DNA of 31,150 nucleotides. Source: Verrucomicrobia bacterium 12-59-8. GTDB taxonomy: Bacteria; Verrucomicrobiota; Verrucomicrobiae; Verrucomicrobiales; Verrucomicrobiaceae. Shown here in pieces: positions 16,968 through 24,629 of the stretch. The stretch is from the NCBI GenBank assembly GCA_002279765.1, contig NCCR01000108.1:1-31150 (forward strand). The letters run 5' to 3'. The position numbers were made by a program, and so were the translations under genes. How positions within the stretch are numbered: the stretch's first letter is position 1; each line of letters starts with the position of its first letter. The notes beneath the pieces are model-generated. The model was not told the DNA's origin, did not search any database, and saw only the letters and a program-made list of their open reading frames with translations.

Positions 16968-17963
16968 TCAGATGCTGTCCAGCTGCTGCATCATCCCGCC
17001 ATAAAAGCCGCTCATCATGGTGATGATTCGGTAGCCCACATACAGGACGACGATGGCGTAGGCGATCTTGGGCAGCCACTGGGCGGCGCGCTGCACGGCA
17101 TCTCCTGCTTCGATGGTTTCCGCAGCGGCCCAGCGGTTCATTTCATGGTCCAGGGTGCCTGCCTCCTCCGCTGTCGAGATGCCATGTACGAACACGAGGG
17201 GAAAGCCGTGAACGTCCGCCATGGCTCCGGAGATGGTGGCTCCTGCTTCGATGCGCCGGGCCGCATCCTGCGCGGCATGACGCAGCAGGCCGCTGTGGGA
17301 GGCACCGCCCGCGAGCTGCATGCACTCCGTCATCCGCATGGAGGCCAGCAGGCAGGCGTGGAAGACCTGGGAAAAACGCGCCAGCGCCCAGTGCCGACGC
17401 ACGCTGCCGATCAACGGCAGGTAGCCGAGCCAGCGATCTACCACGGCAGAGTCCGCGCCCCTGCGTGAGAGCCAGCGCCAGAGCAGGAAGAGGGACAGCA
17501 GGATCAGCCAGAGAATTGCCAGTGGCATGAAGATACCCCCCAGAGAGTAAGGTTTGTCCTCCATCGTGGCCGTCACCATCGTTGGCAGCTCCGGCAGCAC
17601 GATGCCCAGATGCGCGAGCACCAGAGGATAAATCATCGCCCCGATGGCCTGCTTCACCGCCATGTTCCAGGCTTCAAAGTAACGTGAGAGGTGGCTGAAG
17701 GCATCGCCCAGGCGTCCGCTGCGCTCGCCAGCATCGATCAGGGCAAACTCCAGCGCGTCGGAAAAGGCCCCGCAGTGTTCGGTGATGGAGGCGGCGACGC
17801 TTTTGCCCTCCTTCAGTCCGAGCTGCAGGCCCAGCAGCCAGGTGCGGCGCGCATGGGACGTCTGTTGCTTGAGCAGCAGCTCAAGCGAGCGGTCCAGATG
17901 AAAATTCGCCCCTACCAGCTTGGCCAGTTCGCGGTAGAGCAGGGCTTTTTCGGAGAGTTTCAT
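16968..17963 (-). CDS. GspF/PilC-type inner-membrane platform protein
   Basis: A 331-aa protein with two GspF-type helical domains. The first (LYRELAKLVGANFHLDRSLELLLKQQ, FALIDAGERSGRLGDAFSHLSRYFEAW) is followed by two strongly hydrophobic segments. The second (WALARFSQVFHACLLASMRMTECMQLAGGAS, VHGISTAEEAGTLDHEMNRWA) is followed by a final membrane helix near the C-terminus. GspF proteins form the inner-membrane platform on which the GspE ATPase acts. It stands alone next to recA, while the pseudopilins and ATPase are at the other end of the window, so the machine may be encoded at split loci. Length is shorter than classical GspF (about 400 aa). Confidence 0.85.
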   Translation of the reverse strand: MKLSEKALLYRELAKLVGANFHLDRSLELLLKQQTSHARRTWLLGLQLGLKEGKSVAASITEHCGAFSDALEFALIDAGERSGRLGDAFSHLSRYFEAWNMAVKQAIGAMIYPLVLAHLGIVLPELPTMVTATMEDKPYSLGGIFMPLAILWLILLSLFLLWRWLSRRGADSAVVDRWLGYLPLIGSVRRHWALARFSQVFHACLLASMRMTECMQLAGGASHSGLLRHAAQDAARRIEAGATISGAMADVHGFPLVFVHGISTAEEAGTLDHEMNRWAAAETIEAGDAVQRAAQWLPKIAYAIVVLYVGYRIITMMSGFYGGMMQQLDSI

Positions 17964-18097
17964 CAGCGGTGAGAAACTAACGCCAGCGTGCCCATGACAG
18001 CGAGTACAAAAAAATCTTCAGCCCCAGGGACGGTCTCCATTGTGTGACACTCTTATTGTTTCTCAGCTTCGTTTCATCGCCTATCTTGCCGCCCCGC

Positions 18098-19174
18098 ATG
18101 CCGCCGCCCAACTCTCATAAAGAAACACCCGACCAGCAATGGATGCACCTCGCACTCGACCAGGCGCAGCTTGGCGTCGGTCTCACCAGCCCCAATCCAT
18201 CGGTGGGTGCCATCATTGTCGCGCAGGAAAAAGTCATCGGGCGCGGCTACCACCACAAGGCGGGCGAGCCGCATGCCGAGGTGGAGGCGATCCGCGATGC
18301 GCAAAAATCGCACCCCAAGCTGCTGCGCGGCTCCACGATTTACGTCACGCTCGAACCTTGCTGCACGCAGGGCCGCACCCCGCCGTGTACGGAGGCCATT
18401 AAGGCCGCCGGCATCAAGCGCGTGGTCTTCGGCGCGCACGATCCCAATCCCGCCCACCGCCAGCAGGCCCGCAGCGCTCTCATGCTCGCCGGCATCGAGG
18501 TCACCGCCGCGGTGCTCGAAGCCGAGTGCCAGGCGATCATTCGCCCCTTTGCCAAATGGATCACCACCGGCATCCCCTACGTCATCGCCAAGGCCGGGCA
18601 GAGCCTGGATGGCCGCATCACCCGCCCGGCAGGGGAAAGCTCGCTGATCACCAACGACGCAGCCCGCGCCCATGGCCGCAGGCTGCGCATGCGTGTGGAT
18701 GCCATCCTGGTGGGGGCCGAAACCATCCGCAAAGACAACCCCAAGCTGACTCTGCGCGATGGCAGTGCCGGCAGCGGCAAGCTGCAGCCCTGGCGCGTCG
18801 TCCTCACCCGCAGCGGGGATCTCCCCCCGCACTCGGAAATCTTCACCGATTCGTTCAAGGACCGCACGATCATCATGCATGGCAAGGATCTGCCCGAAGC
18901 ACTGGCGATTCTAGGCAAGCATGACGTCGTTTCCGTCCTCATCGAAGGCGGCGGGATCGTCCTCGGTCAGGCCTTCCGCGAACACCTCGTCGATGAAGTC
19001 TATTGGTACATCGCTCCGCGCTTCTGTGGCGGCGGCCGCCCTTCAATCGCCGGCCCCGCCCTGCCCGCCTCCATTGAGCTGCGAGACATCACTGTGCGGC
19101 CCATGGGGGATAACGTGTGCTTCCATGGTTTTCCGGTGTGGCCGGAGGAGGATGCGTCTTTAGCCCACCTATAA
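18098..19174 (+). CDS. ribD: Bifunctional riboflavin biosynthesis protein RibD
   Basis: A 358-aa protein with an N-terminal deaminase and a C-terminal reductase, catalysing two successive steps of riboflavin synthesis from GTP. Zinc ligands are visible: H59 in HAEVEA and C88/C97 in PCCTQGRTPPC, with the family's nine-residue spacing. The nucleotide reductase part shows YVIAKAGQSLDGRI, SSLITNDAARAHGRRLRMRVDAILVGAETIRKDNPKL and VSVLIEGGGIVLGQAF. ATG 18098 is chosen; a GTG at 18044 would add 18 hydrophobic residues that do not belong to this cytosolic enzyme. No FMN riboswitch was recognised in the 134-base gap shared with the divergent gspF gene. Confidence 0.95.
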   Translation: MPPPNSHKETPDQQWMHLALDQAQLGVGLTSPNPSVGAIIVAQEKVIGRGYHHKAGEPHAEVEAIRDAQKSHPKLLRGSTIYVTLEPCCTQGRTPPCTEAIKAAGIKRVVFGAHDPNPAHRQQARSALMLAGIEVTAAVLEAECQAIIRPFAKWITTGIPYVIAKAGQSLDGRITRPAGESSLITNDAARAHGRRLRMRVDAILVGAETIRKDNPKLTLRDGSAGSGKLQPWRVVLTRSGDLPPHSEIFTDSFKDRTIIMHGKDLPEALAILGKHDVVSVLIEGGGIVLGQAFREHLVDEVYWYIAPRFCGGGRPSIAGPALPASIELRDITVRPMGDNVCFHGFPVWPEEDASLAHL

Positions 19175-19319
19175 CGAGAGTGTCCGCTGCCGGGACTTCT
19201 TGCATGTGGCGGCTGGCATGGGTGGCGCATGCAGAAAGTTTGGTTGGTCGAGCCGGGCAGAGTTTGCAGGATGACTTCTGGCTGCTTGCACTCGTTTCGA
19301 CCCCTGCCACGATGCGGGC

Positions 19320-20702
19320 ATGCCCAAGCGCATTGCTATTTTTGGAGGCAGCTTCAATCCACCCGGCAACCACCATGCCGCCATCGCCATACGGCTGGCG
19401 CAGGTGTTTGATGAGGTGCGGGTGATTCCCTGCGGACCGCGTCCCGACAAGCCGGAGACGGACAGCGTGCCTTCGGTGTATCGCGCTGCGCTGGCGGACA
19501 TCGTGTTTGGCGGGCTGGCCAAGGTGACGGTGGATTTGTCGGACTTCGAGCAGGAGACCTTCACGCGGAATCATGAGCTGCAGCGGCGCTTTGAGGCAGA
19601 AGGGGAGCTGTGGCATGTGGTGGGGGCGGATCTGCTGGTGGGAGGGGCGAAGGGGGAGTCGCTGATCCAGCGTACCTGGGCGCACGGCGTGGAGCTGTGG
19701 CAGCAGGCGAATTTTGCCGTGCTGAAGCGGCCGGGCTACACGCTGCAGGTGGAGGATCTGCCACCGCACGCGCAGGTCATTGAGCATCTGGTGGAAGGCT
19801 CCAGCACGGCGATCCGCGAGCATTTGAGCCACGGGACAACTGTGCGCGATCTGGTGCCGCCACGCGCGGAAGCCTACCTGGCGCGCTACGGTCTCTACCG
19901 CGCGCCGGTGCCAGGCAATTGGGCGCGGGGCACGCTGGAGGATGCGAAGTTTTTTTTGCAGGCGGATGTGGAGAATCCGAAGGTGCGTGAGCTGAGCTCT
20001 CTGCTGGATGGCAGGCATGTGGCTGCCGGGGATGCGGATTTCATCAACGTCATCGGGGGCGACGGCGCCATGCTGCGCAGCATCCGTGAGCACTGGCGCA
20101 AACGGCTGCCGTTTTTCGGCATCAATGCGGGGCATCTCGGCTTTTTGCTGAATGGGCCTGAGCAGGTGACGGCGCATTCGTTTCCGCCGAGCGATGTCAT
20201 ATTCCGCCAGATGCCCATGCTCTTCCTTGAATTTGAGGACGAAGAGGGGCGCAGGCATTCGGCGCATGGTTTCAATGATTCCTGGCTGGAGCGCGCCACC
20301 AGCCAGTCGGCCTGGCTGGAGATCACGGTGAACCACGTGCGGCGCATTCCCAAACTGGTGTGCGACGGGGCGCTGGTGGCCACGGCTGCGGGCTCGACGG
20401 CGTATGCACGTAGCATGGGCGCGGCACCGCTGCTGGCGGACACGCCGGCGTGGCTGCTGGTGGGCTCCAACGTGCTGCAGCCGGCGCACTGGCGCAGTGC
20501 GCTGCTGTCTCCAGACACAACGGTGGAGATCCGCAACATCGACCCGAAACACCGTCCGGTGCAGGCGTATGTGGACGGCCTCAGCATGGGGCGCGTGGTG
20601 GCGCTGCATGCGCGGATGTCGCGCGCAGCGGCGGCGGAGCTGGTCTTTTGTGCCAGCCATGACATGGCGGAGAAAATTGCAGCCATCCAGTTCGGCGCAT
20701 GA
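19320..20702 (+). CDS. NadD-NAD kinase fusion protein
   Basis: A single 460-aa frame joins two NAD-pathway enzymes. Residues 1 to about 200 resemble nicotinate-nucleotide adenylyltransferase (NadD): MPKRIAIFGGSFNPPGNHH at the N-terminus, VVGADLL, FAVLKRPGY and SSTAIR (161-166). Residues from about 215 resemble NAD kinase: GGDG (246-249), FGINAGHLGFLLN, ND (319-320) and GSTAY (358-362, in TAAGSTAY). NadD makes NaAD and NAD kinase makes NADP; the intervening NadE step is not included. In the NadD HxGH motif the first His is Gly16 and the Gly is His18 (GNHH), so activity of this half needs testing. The kinase N-terminus looks short. There is no stop, frameshift or internal start at the junction. 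The stop overlaps the next gene by four bases. Confidence 0.85.
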   Translation: MPKRIAIFGGSFNPPGNHHAAIAIRLAQVFDEVRVIPCGPRPDKPETDSVPSVYRAALADIVFGGLAKVTVDLSDFEQETFTRNHELQRRFEAEGELWHVVGADLLVGGAKGESLIQRTWAHGVELWQQANFAVLKRPGYTLQVEDLPPHAQVIEHLVEGSSTAIREHLSHGTTVRDLVPPRAEAYLARYGLYRAPVPGNWARGTLEDAKFFLQADVENPKVRELSSLLDGRHVAAGDADFINVIGGDGAMLRSIREHWRKRLPFFGINAGHLGFLLNGPEQVTAHSFPPSDVIFRQMPMLFLEFEDEEGRRHSAHGFNDSWLERATSQSAWLEITVNHVRRIPKLVCDGALVATAAGSTAYARSMGAAPLLADTPAWLLVGSNVLQPAHWRSALLSPDTTVEIRNIDPKHRPVQAYVDGLSMGRVVALHARMSRAAAAELVFCASHDMAEKIAAIQFGA

Positions 20703-21556
20703 TCGCGGCACTGCAAAAAGATGATGCGCTGCTGGCAGACATGGCGGCGGCTTCGCTGGACGAAGACACGCTCCATGTGTGGTGGCTGGGGCAGAGCGGC
20801 TTTCTGGTGCAGTGGGCAGGGGAGCGGCTGCTGTTTGACCCCTATCTCTCAGACTCACTGACGGCAAAGTACGCCGCCACGGACAAGCCGCATGTGCGGA
20901 TGACGGAGCGCTGCACCGACCCGCGCCTGCTGACGGGCATCACTCGCGTGACGGCCAGCCATGTGCATACGGACCATCTGGATGGCGCCACGCTGGTGCC
21001 GCTGGCGGAGGCGAACCCTGGCTACCGGCTTTATCTGCCGCACCCGATCATTCCCGAGGCGAAAAAGCGGCTGGGAGATGCCCAGGTGACTTACTGCGGG
21101 ATCGGGGATCACGATGTGTATATCGAAGGCGAATGGGAGCTGCGCGGCGTCATCGCCAAACACAATGAGGTGCTGCGTGATGAAAATGACCACTGCCACT
21201 ACACGGGCTTTCTGGTGCGGTGCGGACCGTTCACGATTTACCACAGCGGCGACACCTTGTGGCACGATGACATTGTGAGCATGGCCCGCGAGTTCGCGTG
21301 TGATCTGATGCTGCTGCCGATCAATGGCAACGAGCCCGAGCGCCGGGTGGCGGGAAACCTCAACGGCACCGAGGCCGCAGCGCTGGGAAAGGTCGGCGAG
21401 GCCAGACTCGTCGTGCCCTGTCATTATGACATGTTTGAGTTCAACACCGCGACGCCGGATGAATTTGTCACCGCCTGCGAGCGTCTGGAGCAGCCGTTTC
21501 GTGTGATGCGGTGTGGGGAGAAGTTGGAAGTAAAAAGTCGAATGACGAATGGGTGA
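20699..21556 (+). CDS. Metallo-beta-lactamase-fold hydrolase, UlaG-like
   Basis: A 285-aa protein. It opens with the UlaG-like phrase HVWWLGQSGFLVQWAGERLLFDPYLSD, carries SHVHTDHLDG (metal ligands H88, H90, D92, H93), and later YHSGDTLWHDD and VPCHYDMFEFN, where further metal ligands are expected. UlaG itself opens the lactone of ascorbate-6-phosphate; relatives act on varied substrates, so the reaction here is unknown. Its ATG overlaps the stop of the NadD-NAD kinase fusion (ATGA), so the two are translated together. A role in NAD or pyridine-nucleotide metabolism is only a suggestion from that coupling. Confidence 0.85.
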   Translation: MIAALQKDDALLADMAAASLDEDTLHVWWLGQSGFLVQWAGERLLFDPYLSDSLTAKYAATDKPHVRMTERCTDPRLLTGITRVTASHVHTDHLDGATLVPLAEANPGYRLYLPHPIIPEAKKRLGDAQVTYCGIGDHDVYIEGEWELRGVIAKHNEVLRDENDHCHYTGFLVRCGPFTIYHSGDTLWHDDIVSMAREFACDLMLLPINGNEPERRVAGNLNGTEAAALGKVGEARLVVPCHYDMFEFNTATPDEFVTACERLEQPFRVMRCGEKLEVKSRMTNG

Positions 21557-21729
21557 TGGGCCGGTTCATGAATAGCGGCTTGCTGCCGTTGAATCTGACA
21601 AGGCGAGAAGCCTCAGGCCGCTGGGGCACATACGGACCCTATTTCTCCTATAGCCCCTAGCCCACTTCCCATCCTCCACTTTTCCCATCAGACACTCGAC
21701 AAAACCGCCTCAGCTTCAATAGTCCGCCA

Positions 21730-22194
21730 ATGCCCAAGCTTCCCAAGATCCCCGCCGACTCTGACGAGAAGATCCCGCCCACGCCGCCCGCTGTCATGGC
21801 CGTCCTCATTGTCGTGCTGCTTTGCCTCATGGGTGCCACGTTCAAGTACACCTTCTATCCCAACCCTCCCCCCGCCTGGAGCAAGATCCACGACACGCCC
21901 GCCATGCCCATGGCCGATGTGAACAAAATACTCTCCGAAAGCGGTGCCGTCATCGACACCATTAAAGCCGTGCCCGGAGGCAGTGTCGAGACCTGGCAGA
22001 AGTCGCACCGCACCGGCACCTGGCAGATCATCGTCAATCTCAAACAGACCCCTGCTGGTGCCGTGTACGCCTCCGAGCAGGTCCGCTGCGACATCAGCAA
22101 CTTCCCCAGCTTCACCCGTACCTGGGAGTACCCGGAACCCGCCCCCGGATCGTCCCTAGCCCCGCCCACACCCGCAGCGGCCCCCGCCAAGTGA
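21730..22194 (+). CDS. Hypothetical single-pass membrane protein
   Basis: A 154-aa protein with a short cytosolic Pro/Lys-rich N-terminus and one transmembrane helix near residues 21-37 (AVMAVLIVVLLCLMGAT). A periplasmic domain follows (ADVNKILSESGAVIDTIKAVPGG, GTWQIIVNLKQTPAGAVYASEQVRCDI), with a Pro/Ala-rich tail. I do not recognise the family. The 173 bases before it contain no other gene or terminator that I can identify. Confidence 0.6.
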   Translation: MPKLPKIPADSDEKIPPTPPAVMAVLIVVLLCLMGATFKYTFYPNPPPAWSKIHDTPAMPMADVNKILSESGAVIDTIKAVPGGSVETWQKSHRTGTWQIIVNLKQTPAGAVYASEQVRCDISNFPSFTRTWEYPEPAPGSSLAPPTPAAAPAK

Positions 22195-22319
22195 GGCGCA
22201 TTCAGCGCTTCTAAAGCAGCGAGAGGCACCCATGCCGTTCGCCTTCAGCGTAGAAAGATAAGGCCTATTGTCGAATTCTTCTATGGTGCTCAGAATCAGT
22301 GGCTTCACTCCTGAAAACC

Positions 22320-23156
22320 ATGATACGCATCACCTCCCTCCCACTCCTCGCAGCCCTCGCTCTCACCAGCGTGACTCAGATCCGCGCAGGCCAGGCACCC
22401 GTCCCCAGCATCGCCGCCTGCGCCACCGAGCCCGCCGTCTCCGCCATCAACGGCAAGCTTGACGCCAACTACGGCGAGGTCAATCGCAGATCCACCCGCG
22501 GCCTCGCCGGCTCCATTTCCCTCCCCCTTGGCCAGCGCTTTGGTGCGCAGTTCGACGGCCTCTACCAGCATGGCATCTCCACCAACATCTACGGCGTCGG
22601 CACCCACTTCTTCGCCCGCGATCCTGGCAAAGGCCTCATCGGCCTTGCCTTCAGCGGCATGACCAGCCAGAAATTCACCGACATCATCATCGGCGTGGAA
22701 GGCGAGTACTACTTCAAGCAGTTCACCCTCGGTGCCGTTGCCGGGTACGACAACTACGACTCCCACGTGCTCACCACCTTTCCCGGACTGGTCACGCATC
22801 AGAGCTTTGTTGCCGCACGCGTGTACGCAGCCATCTACCCCATGGACGACCTCATGGTGCGCCTCGAATACCAGAGCCGCTTCAACCACAATTTCTACAT
22901 TGCCCACGTCGAATGGCAGACACCCATGAGCGGCGTCGCCCTCTTTGCCGACGGTGGCGTCGGTGAGCAAGGCTACGCCCACCTCCTCGGCGGCGTGCGT
23001 ATCTACTTCGGCGGCAGCAAGCCCCTCAAAGACCGTCACCGCAAAGACGACCCCTCCAACATCGGCTCCACTTTCCTTGCTACCAACAGCGCTGGCTCCA
23101 GCCAGATCCAGTCTGGCCCATCAGGCCCCCCTCCCAATCCCAATCCTAATCCTTGA
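22320..23156 (+). CDS. Putative outer-membrane beta-barrel protein
   Basis: A 278-aa exported protein with a signal peptide (MIRITSLPLLAALALTSVTQIRAG). The mature part has alternating polar/hydrophobic strands rich in Gly, Tyr and Phe (GAQFDGLYQHG, YGVGTHFFARD, GVEGEYYFKQFTLGAVAGYDNYDSH, MVRLEYQSRFNHNFYIAHVEWQ, HLLGGVRIYFGG). This is typical of a small outer-membrane barrel. The last 50 residues are a polar Ser/Pro/Asn tail beyond the barrel. No specific family is identified. ATG 22320 gives the best signal peptide; a GTG at 22299 adds seven residues. A strong terminator follows 46 bases after the stop. Confidence 0.75.
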   Translation: MIRITSLPLLAALALTSVTQIRAGQAPVPSIAACATEPAVSAINGKLDANYGEVNRRSTRGLAGSISLPLGQRFGAQFDGLYQHGISTNIYGVGTHFFARDPGKGLIGLAFSGMTSQKFTDIIIGVEGEYYFKQFTLGAVAGYDNYDSHVLTTFPGLVTHQSFVAARVYAAIYPMDDLMVRLEYQSRFNHNFYIAHVEWQTPMSGVALFADGGVGEQGYAHLLGGVRIYFGGSKPLKDRHRKDDPSNIGSTFLATNSAGSSQIQSGPSGPPPNPNPNP

Positions 23157-23202
23157 TGATCCACGGGCACGGACCTCCGACCCGATCCATCTAGCTTAAC
23201 CC

Positions 23203-23235
23203 AACGCCCGGCAGATCATCTGCCGGGCGTTTTTT
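23203..23235 (+). terminator. Rho-independent terminator after the beta-barrel gene
   Basis: A perfect stem, ACGCCCGGCAGA (23204-23215) with TCTGCCGGGCGT (23219-23230), is closed by a further A-T pair at 23203/23231. It has a three-base TCA loop and runs into six Ts (23230-23235). Confidence 0.92.
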
Positions 23236-23421
23236 AGCACGTGATCCGAGCTGCCAGCCAGTAACTTGGGAAACTCCGCCCAAACCCAGACGGGCTGGCA
23301 GCCCATCTCACGTCCGCGAAACCGCCCACCTCACCCCAGAGGAGGGATCGGCCTGCTCCCACCGGCATACCCAGAGCACGCCTGCCCAAACACCGCCCAT
23401 CGCGAATCAAACGGTATTTTC

Positions 23422-23447
23422 AACAACTGTTTGTTTGAACAGTTGTT
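23422..23447 (+). promoter_or_regulatory. SOS-box-like palindromic operator upstream of the 104-aa gene
   Basis: AACAACTGTT (23422-23431) and AACAGTTGTT (23438-23447) are exact inverted repeats six bases apart. The core CTGTTTGTTTGAACAG (23427-23442) matches the recA palindrome at 12 of 16 positions. It has CTGT-N8-ACAG exactly and TGTTC-N4-GAACA with one mismatch. It ends 27 bases before the ATG, against 30 for recA. LexA control is inferred; another palindrome-binding repressor could use it. Confidence 0.6.
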
Positions 23448-23469
23448 AAACTCATGCCACACTCTTGCC

Positions 23470-23784
23470 ATGAGCCCCAGTCCCCGTGATCTCACCGAAA
23501 TGGCCGCCGCCATCGAAGGCACCGTAGTCGCCGCCCGCCAGTGGCTTCAGGCTGGCTTCTCCCCCGGCGATGCCGCCGCCTACGTGCGCGCCGGCTGCTT
23601 CGACGTGGACCGCACCGCAGAACTCCGCAGCGCCCACATCAGCCCCAGCCACATCGCCGCCCTCGGTCTCGGCTGGGACTACTGCGCCGGGAAGGTGCCG
23701 CTGTCAGACCTGAGCGATATTCAGGCTGCAAGGAGCGGGGATTTCGCTTTGCGGCTTCGCAGCCCGAGCCTCATGCTCTGGTGA
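23470..23784 (+). CDS. Small protein of unknown function, possibly SOS-regulated
   Basis: A 104-aa protein from ATG 23470. It is alpha-helical in appearance, with a repeated helix-turn pattern of W/Y..AG....A: ARQWLQAGFSPGDAAAYVRAGCFDVDRTAELRSAHISPSHIAALGLGWDYC, then GKVPLSDLSDI. The two AG/C elements look like a pair of short helical repeats. There is no signal peptide, membrane segment or catalytic motif I recognise. The gene stands alone, preceded by a perfect palindrome that resembles the recA LexA box at nearly the same distance. The frame is open further upstream, but starting at 23470 keeps the operator outside the coding region. Function is unknown; a role in the DNA-damage response is inference from the operator. 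Confidence 0.65.
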   Translation: MSPSPRDLTEMAAAIEGTVVAARQWLQAGFSPGDAAAYVRAGCFDVDRTAELRSAHISPSHIAALGLGWDYCAGKVPLSDLSDIQAARSGDFALRLRSPSLMLW

Positions 23785-24024
23785 GCCCATAACCATCCAA
23801 TCAGGGATCTAACTGATCCACCTCAGCTGGCGTCTCGGCGTTCGTGTTGATCGCAACCGACCAGTTCATTGTCGCGATGCTCGTTGATCCAATGCTCACG
23901 GTGATTCAAAATCATTCCGGCGTGTGAAAAAATTCGCCGTGATAAAAAAACTGAACTTCGTCGCCAAACTTGGCCCGACGGCTGCTCTATCAATAAATCA
24001 GTTGGGGCGCAAGCTTCACAAAGA

Positions 24025-24215
24025 TTTCTCAGGTTCGCCTGAGGAAACACACAACGAGCTGGAGAGTCGCTTCATGGTTGGGACTCTCTGGTCACCTAAA
24101 GGCCCGGAAGGATTTTGGTTGGGTCCTTCCGGGCCGAGTTGTCTCAAGACACCGGCACCATGCGTCTGCTCAACTCGGCAAGTTTCCATGTTCAAGGTCA
24201 GGAGAGGATCTCTCC
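24025..24215. repeat. Cluster of hairpins, possible structured RNA or REP-like palindromes
   Basis: Five inverted repeats follow each other closely. 24025-24046 is a 9-bp stem (one G-T pair) with a TTCG loop. 24062-24088 pairs GAGAGTC with GACTCTC. 24101-24135 is a perfect 12-bp stem GGCCCGGAAGGA/TCCTTCCGGGCC with an 11-base loop. 24133-24179 pairs GCCGAGTTG with CAACTCGGC. 24201-24215 pairs GGAGAG with CTCTCC around GAT. The third and fourth overlap by three bases, so they would compete. I recognise no known RNA family (not tmRNA, RNase P, 6S or SRP by their hallmark motifs). The neighbouring RAYT remnant makes REP-type palindromes an alternative. Confidence 0.45.
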
Positions 24216-24269
24216 CCACCGGATGCAGCCGCTACCTGCGCAGAGTGTGAAAATGCCCGGCGGATTCCG

Positions 24270-24605
24270 TGATGCGCCGCTCCCCCCTCTTTGCGCTCAG
24301 GCCCGAACAGCTCCCGCTGCGCCTCGAAGATGCCTTCCTCAAACTCCCTGATCCCCCCGCACCAGTTCCGCCGGGCAGAGCTTGCCTTTCTTCGTCAGCA
24401 CAGTGCGTGCTGACTCCACGGTCACACCACGAGATACCATCTTCTCATTCTGCGAGTTCTTCACCTCGCACCCCTCGGCATGCAGCAGGCCGCGATACGC
24501 TCGGCGACTGCCGCCCAGGGCCTCGGCGTAGCGTGCGGATGAAATGTGGGTGCCATTTTTGCGCTGAGCGTCACCACATCTTGACGGGCGCAGCCTTGAC
24601 CATCC
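24270..24605 (-). pseudogene. Decayed REP-associated (RAYT-type) tyrosine transposase, C-terminal part
   Basis: One minus-strand frame reads without start SSARYAEALGGSRRAYRGLL, HAEGCEVKNSQNEKMVSRG and TVLTKKGKLCPAELVRG before a stop near 24345. A second frame then continues EFEEGIFEAQRELFGPERKEGG from 24346. The order matches the C-terminal region of RAYT/TnpA_REP proteins as I know it: YR.LL..EG.E, then a K-G-K-L..aEl.R segment, then F.EGIFEA.R..FGP.RK. The catalytic N-terminal HUH/Tyr region and the usual RCRVRYF stretch between the two fragments are absent, and the frame changes. The piece ends just upstream of mazG on the opposite strand. Assignment is by pattern memory, not by alignment. 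Confidence 0.5.
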
Positions 24606-24629
24606 TCACACGCGGCACTACCTGCCTGC

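Larger units (their letters stand above)
23785..24629. other. Gene-poor region with hairpins and a decayed transposase
   Basis: 845 bases without an intact gene. The first 200 bases hold only very short frames, including a 30-codon one on the minus strand (23827-23917) that I do not support. From 24025 to 24215 come five hairpins described separately. A further perfect 8-bp hairpin, GTCAGCAC/GTGCTGAC, lies at 24394-24414 with a five-base loop. The minus strand from about 24605 to 24270 reads as a decayed transposase. Confidence 0.5.

Noticed and set aside
15796..17004. Plus-strand open frame opposite recA
   Set aside because: recA is unmistakable on the minus strand; the mirror frame has no domain.
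17964..18097. FMN riboswitch upstream of ribD
   Set aside because: I looked for the conserved FMN-element blocks and did not find them in this 134-base gap.
23827..23917. 30-codon minus-strand frame (MILNHREHW...)
   Set aside because: Protein-like wording but very short, with no ribosome binding site and no family I can name.
23924..24250. GTG-started 108-codon frame in the gene-poor region
   Set aside because: It runs through all the hairpins, has poor composition, and shows no motif; the inverted repeats explain the sequence better.
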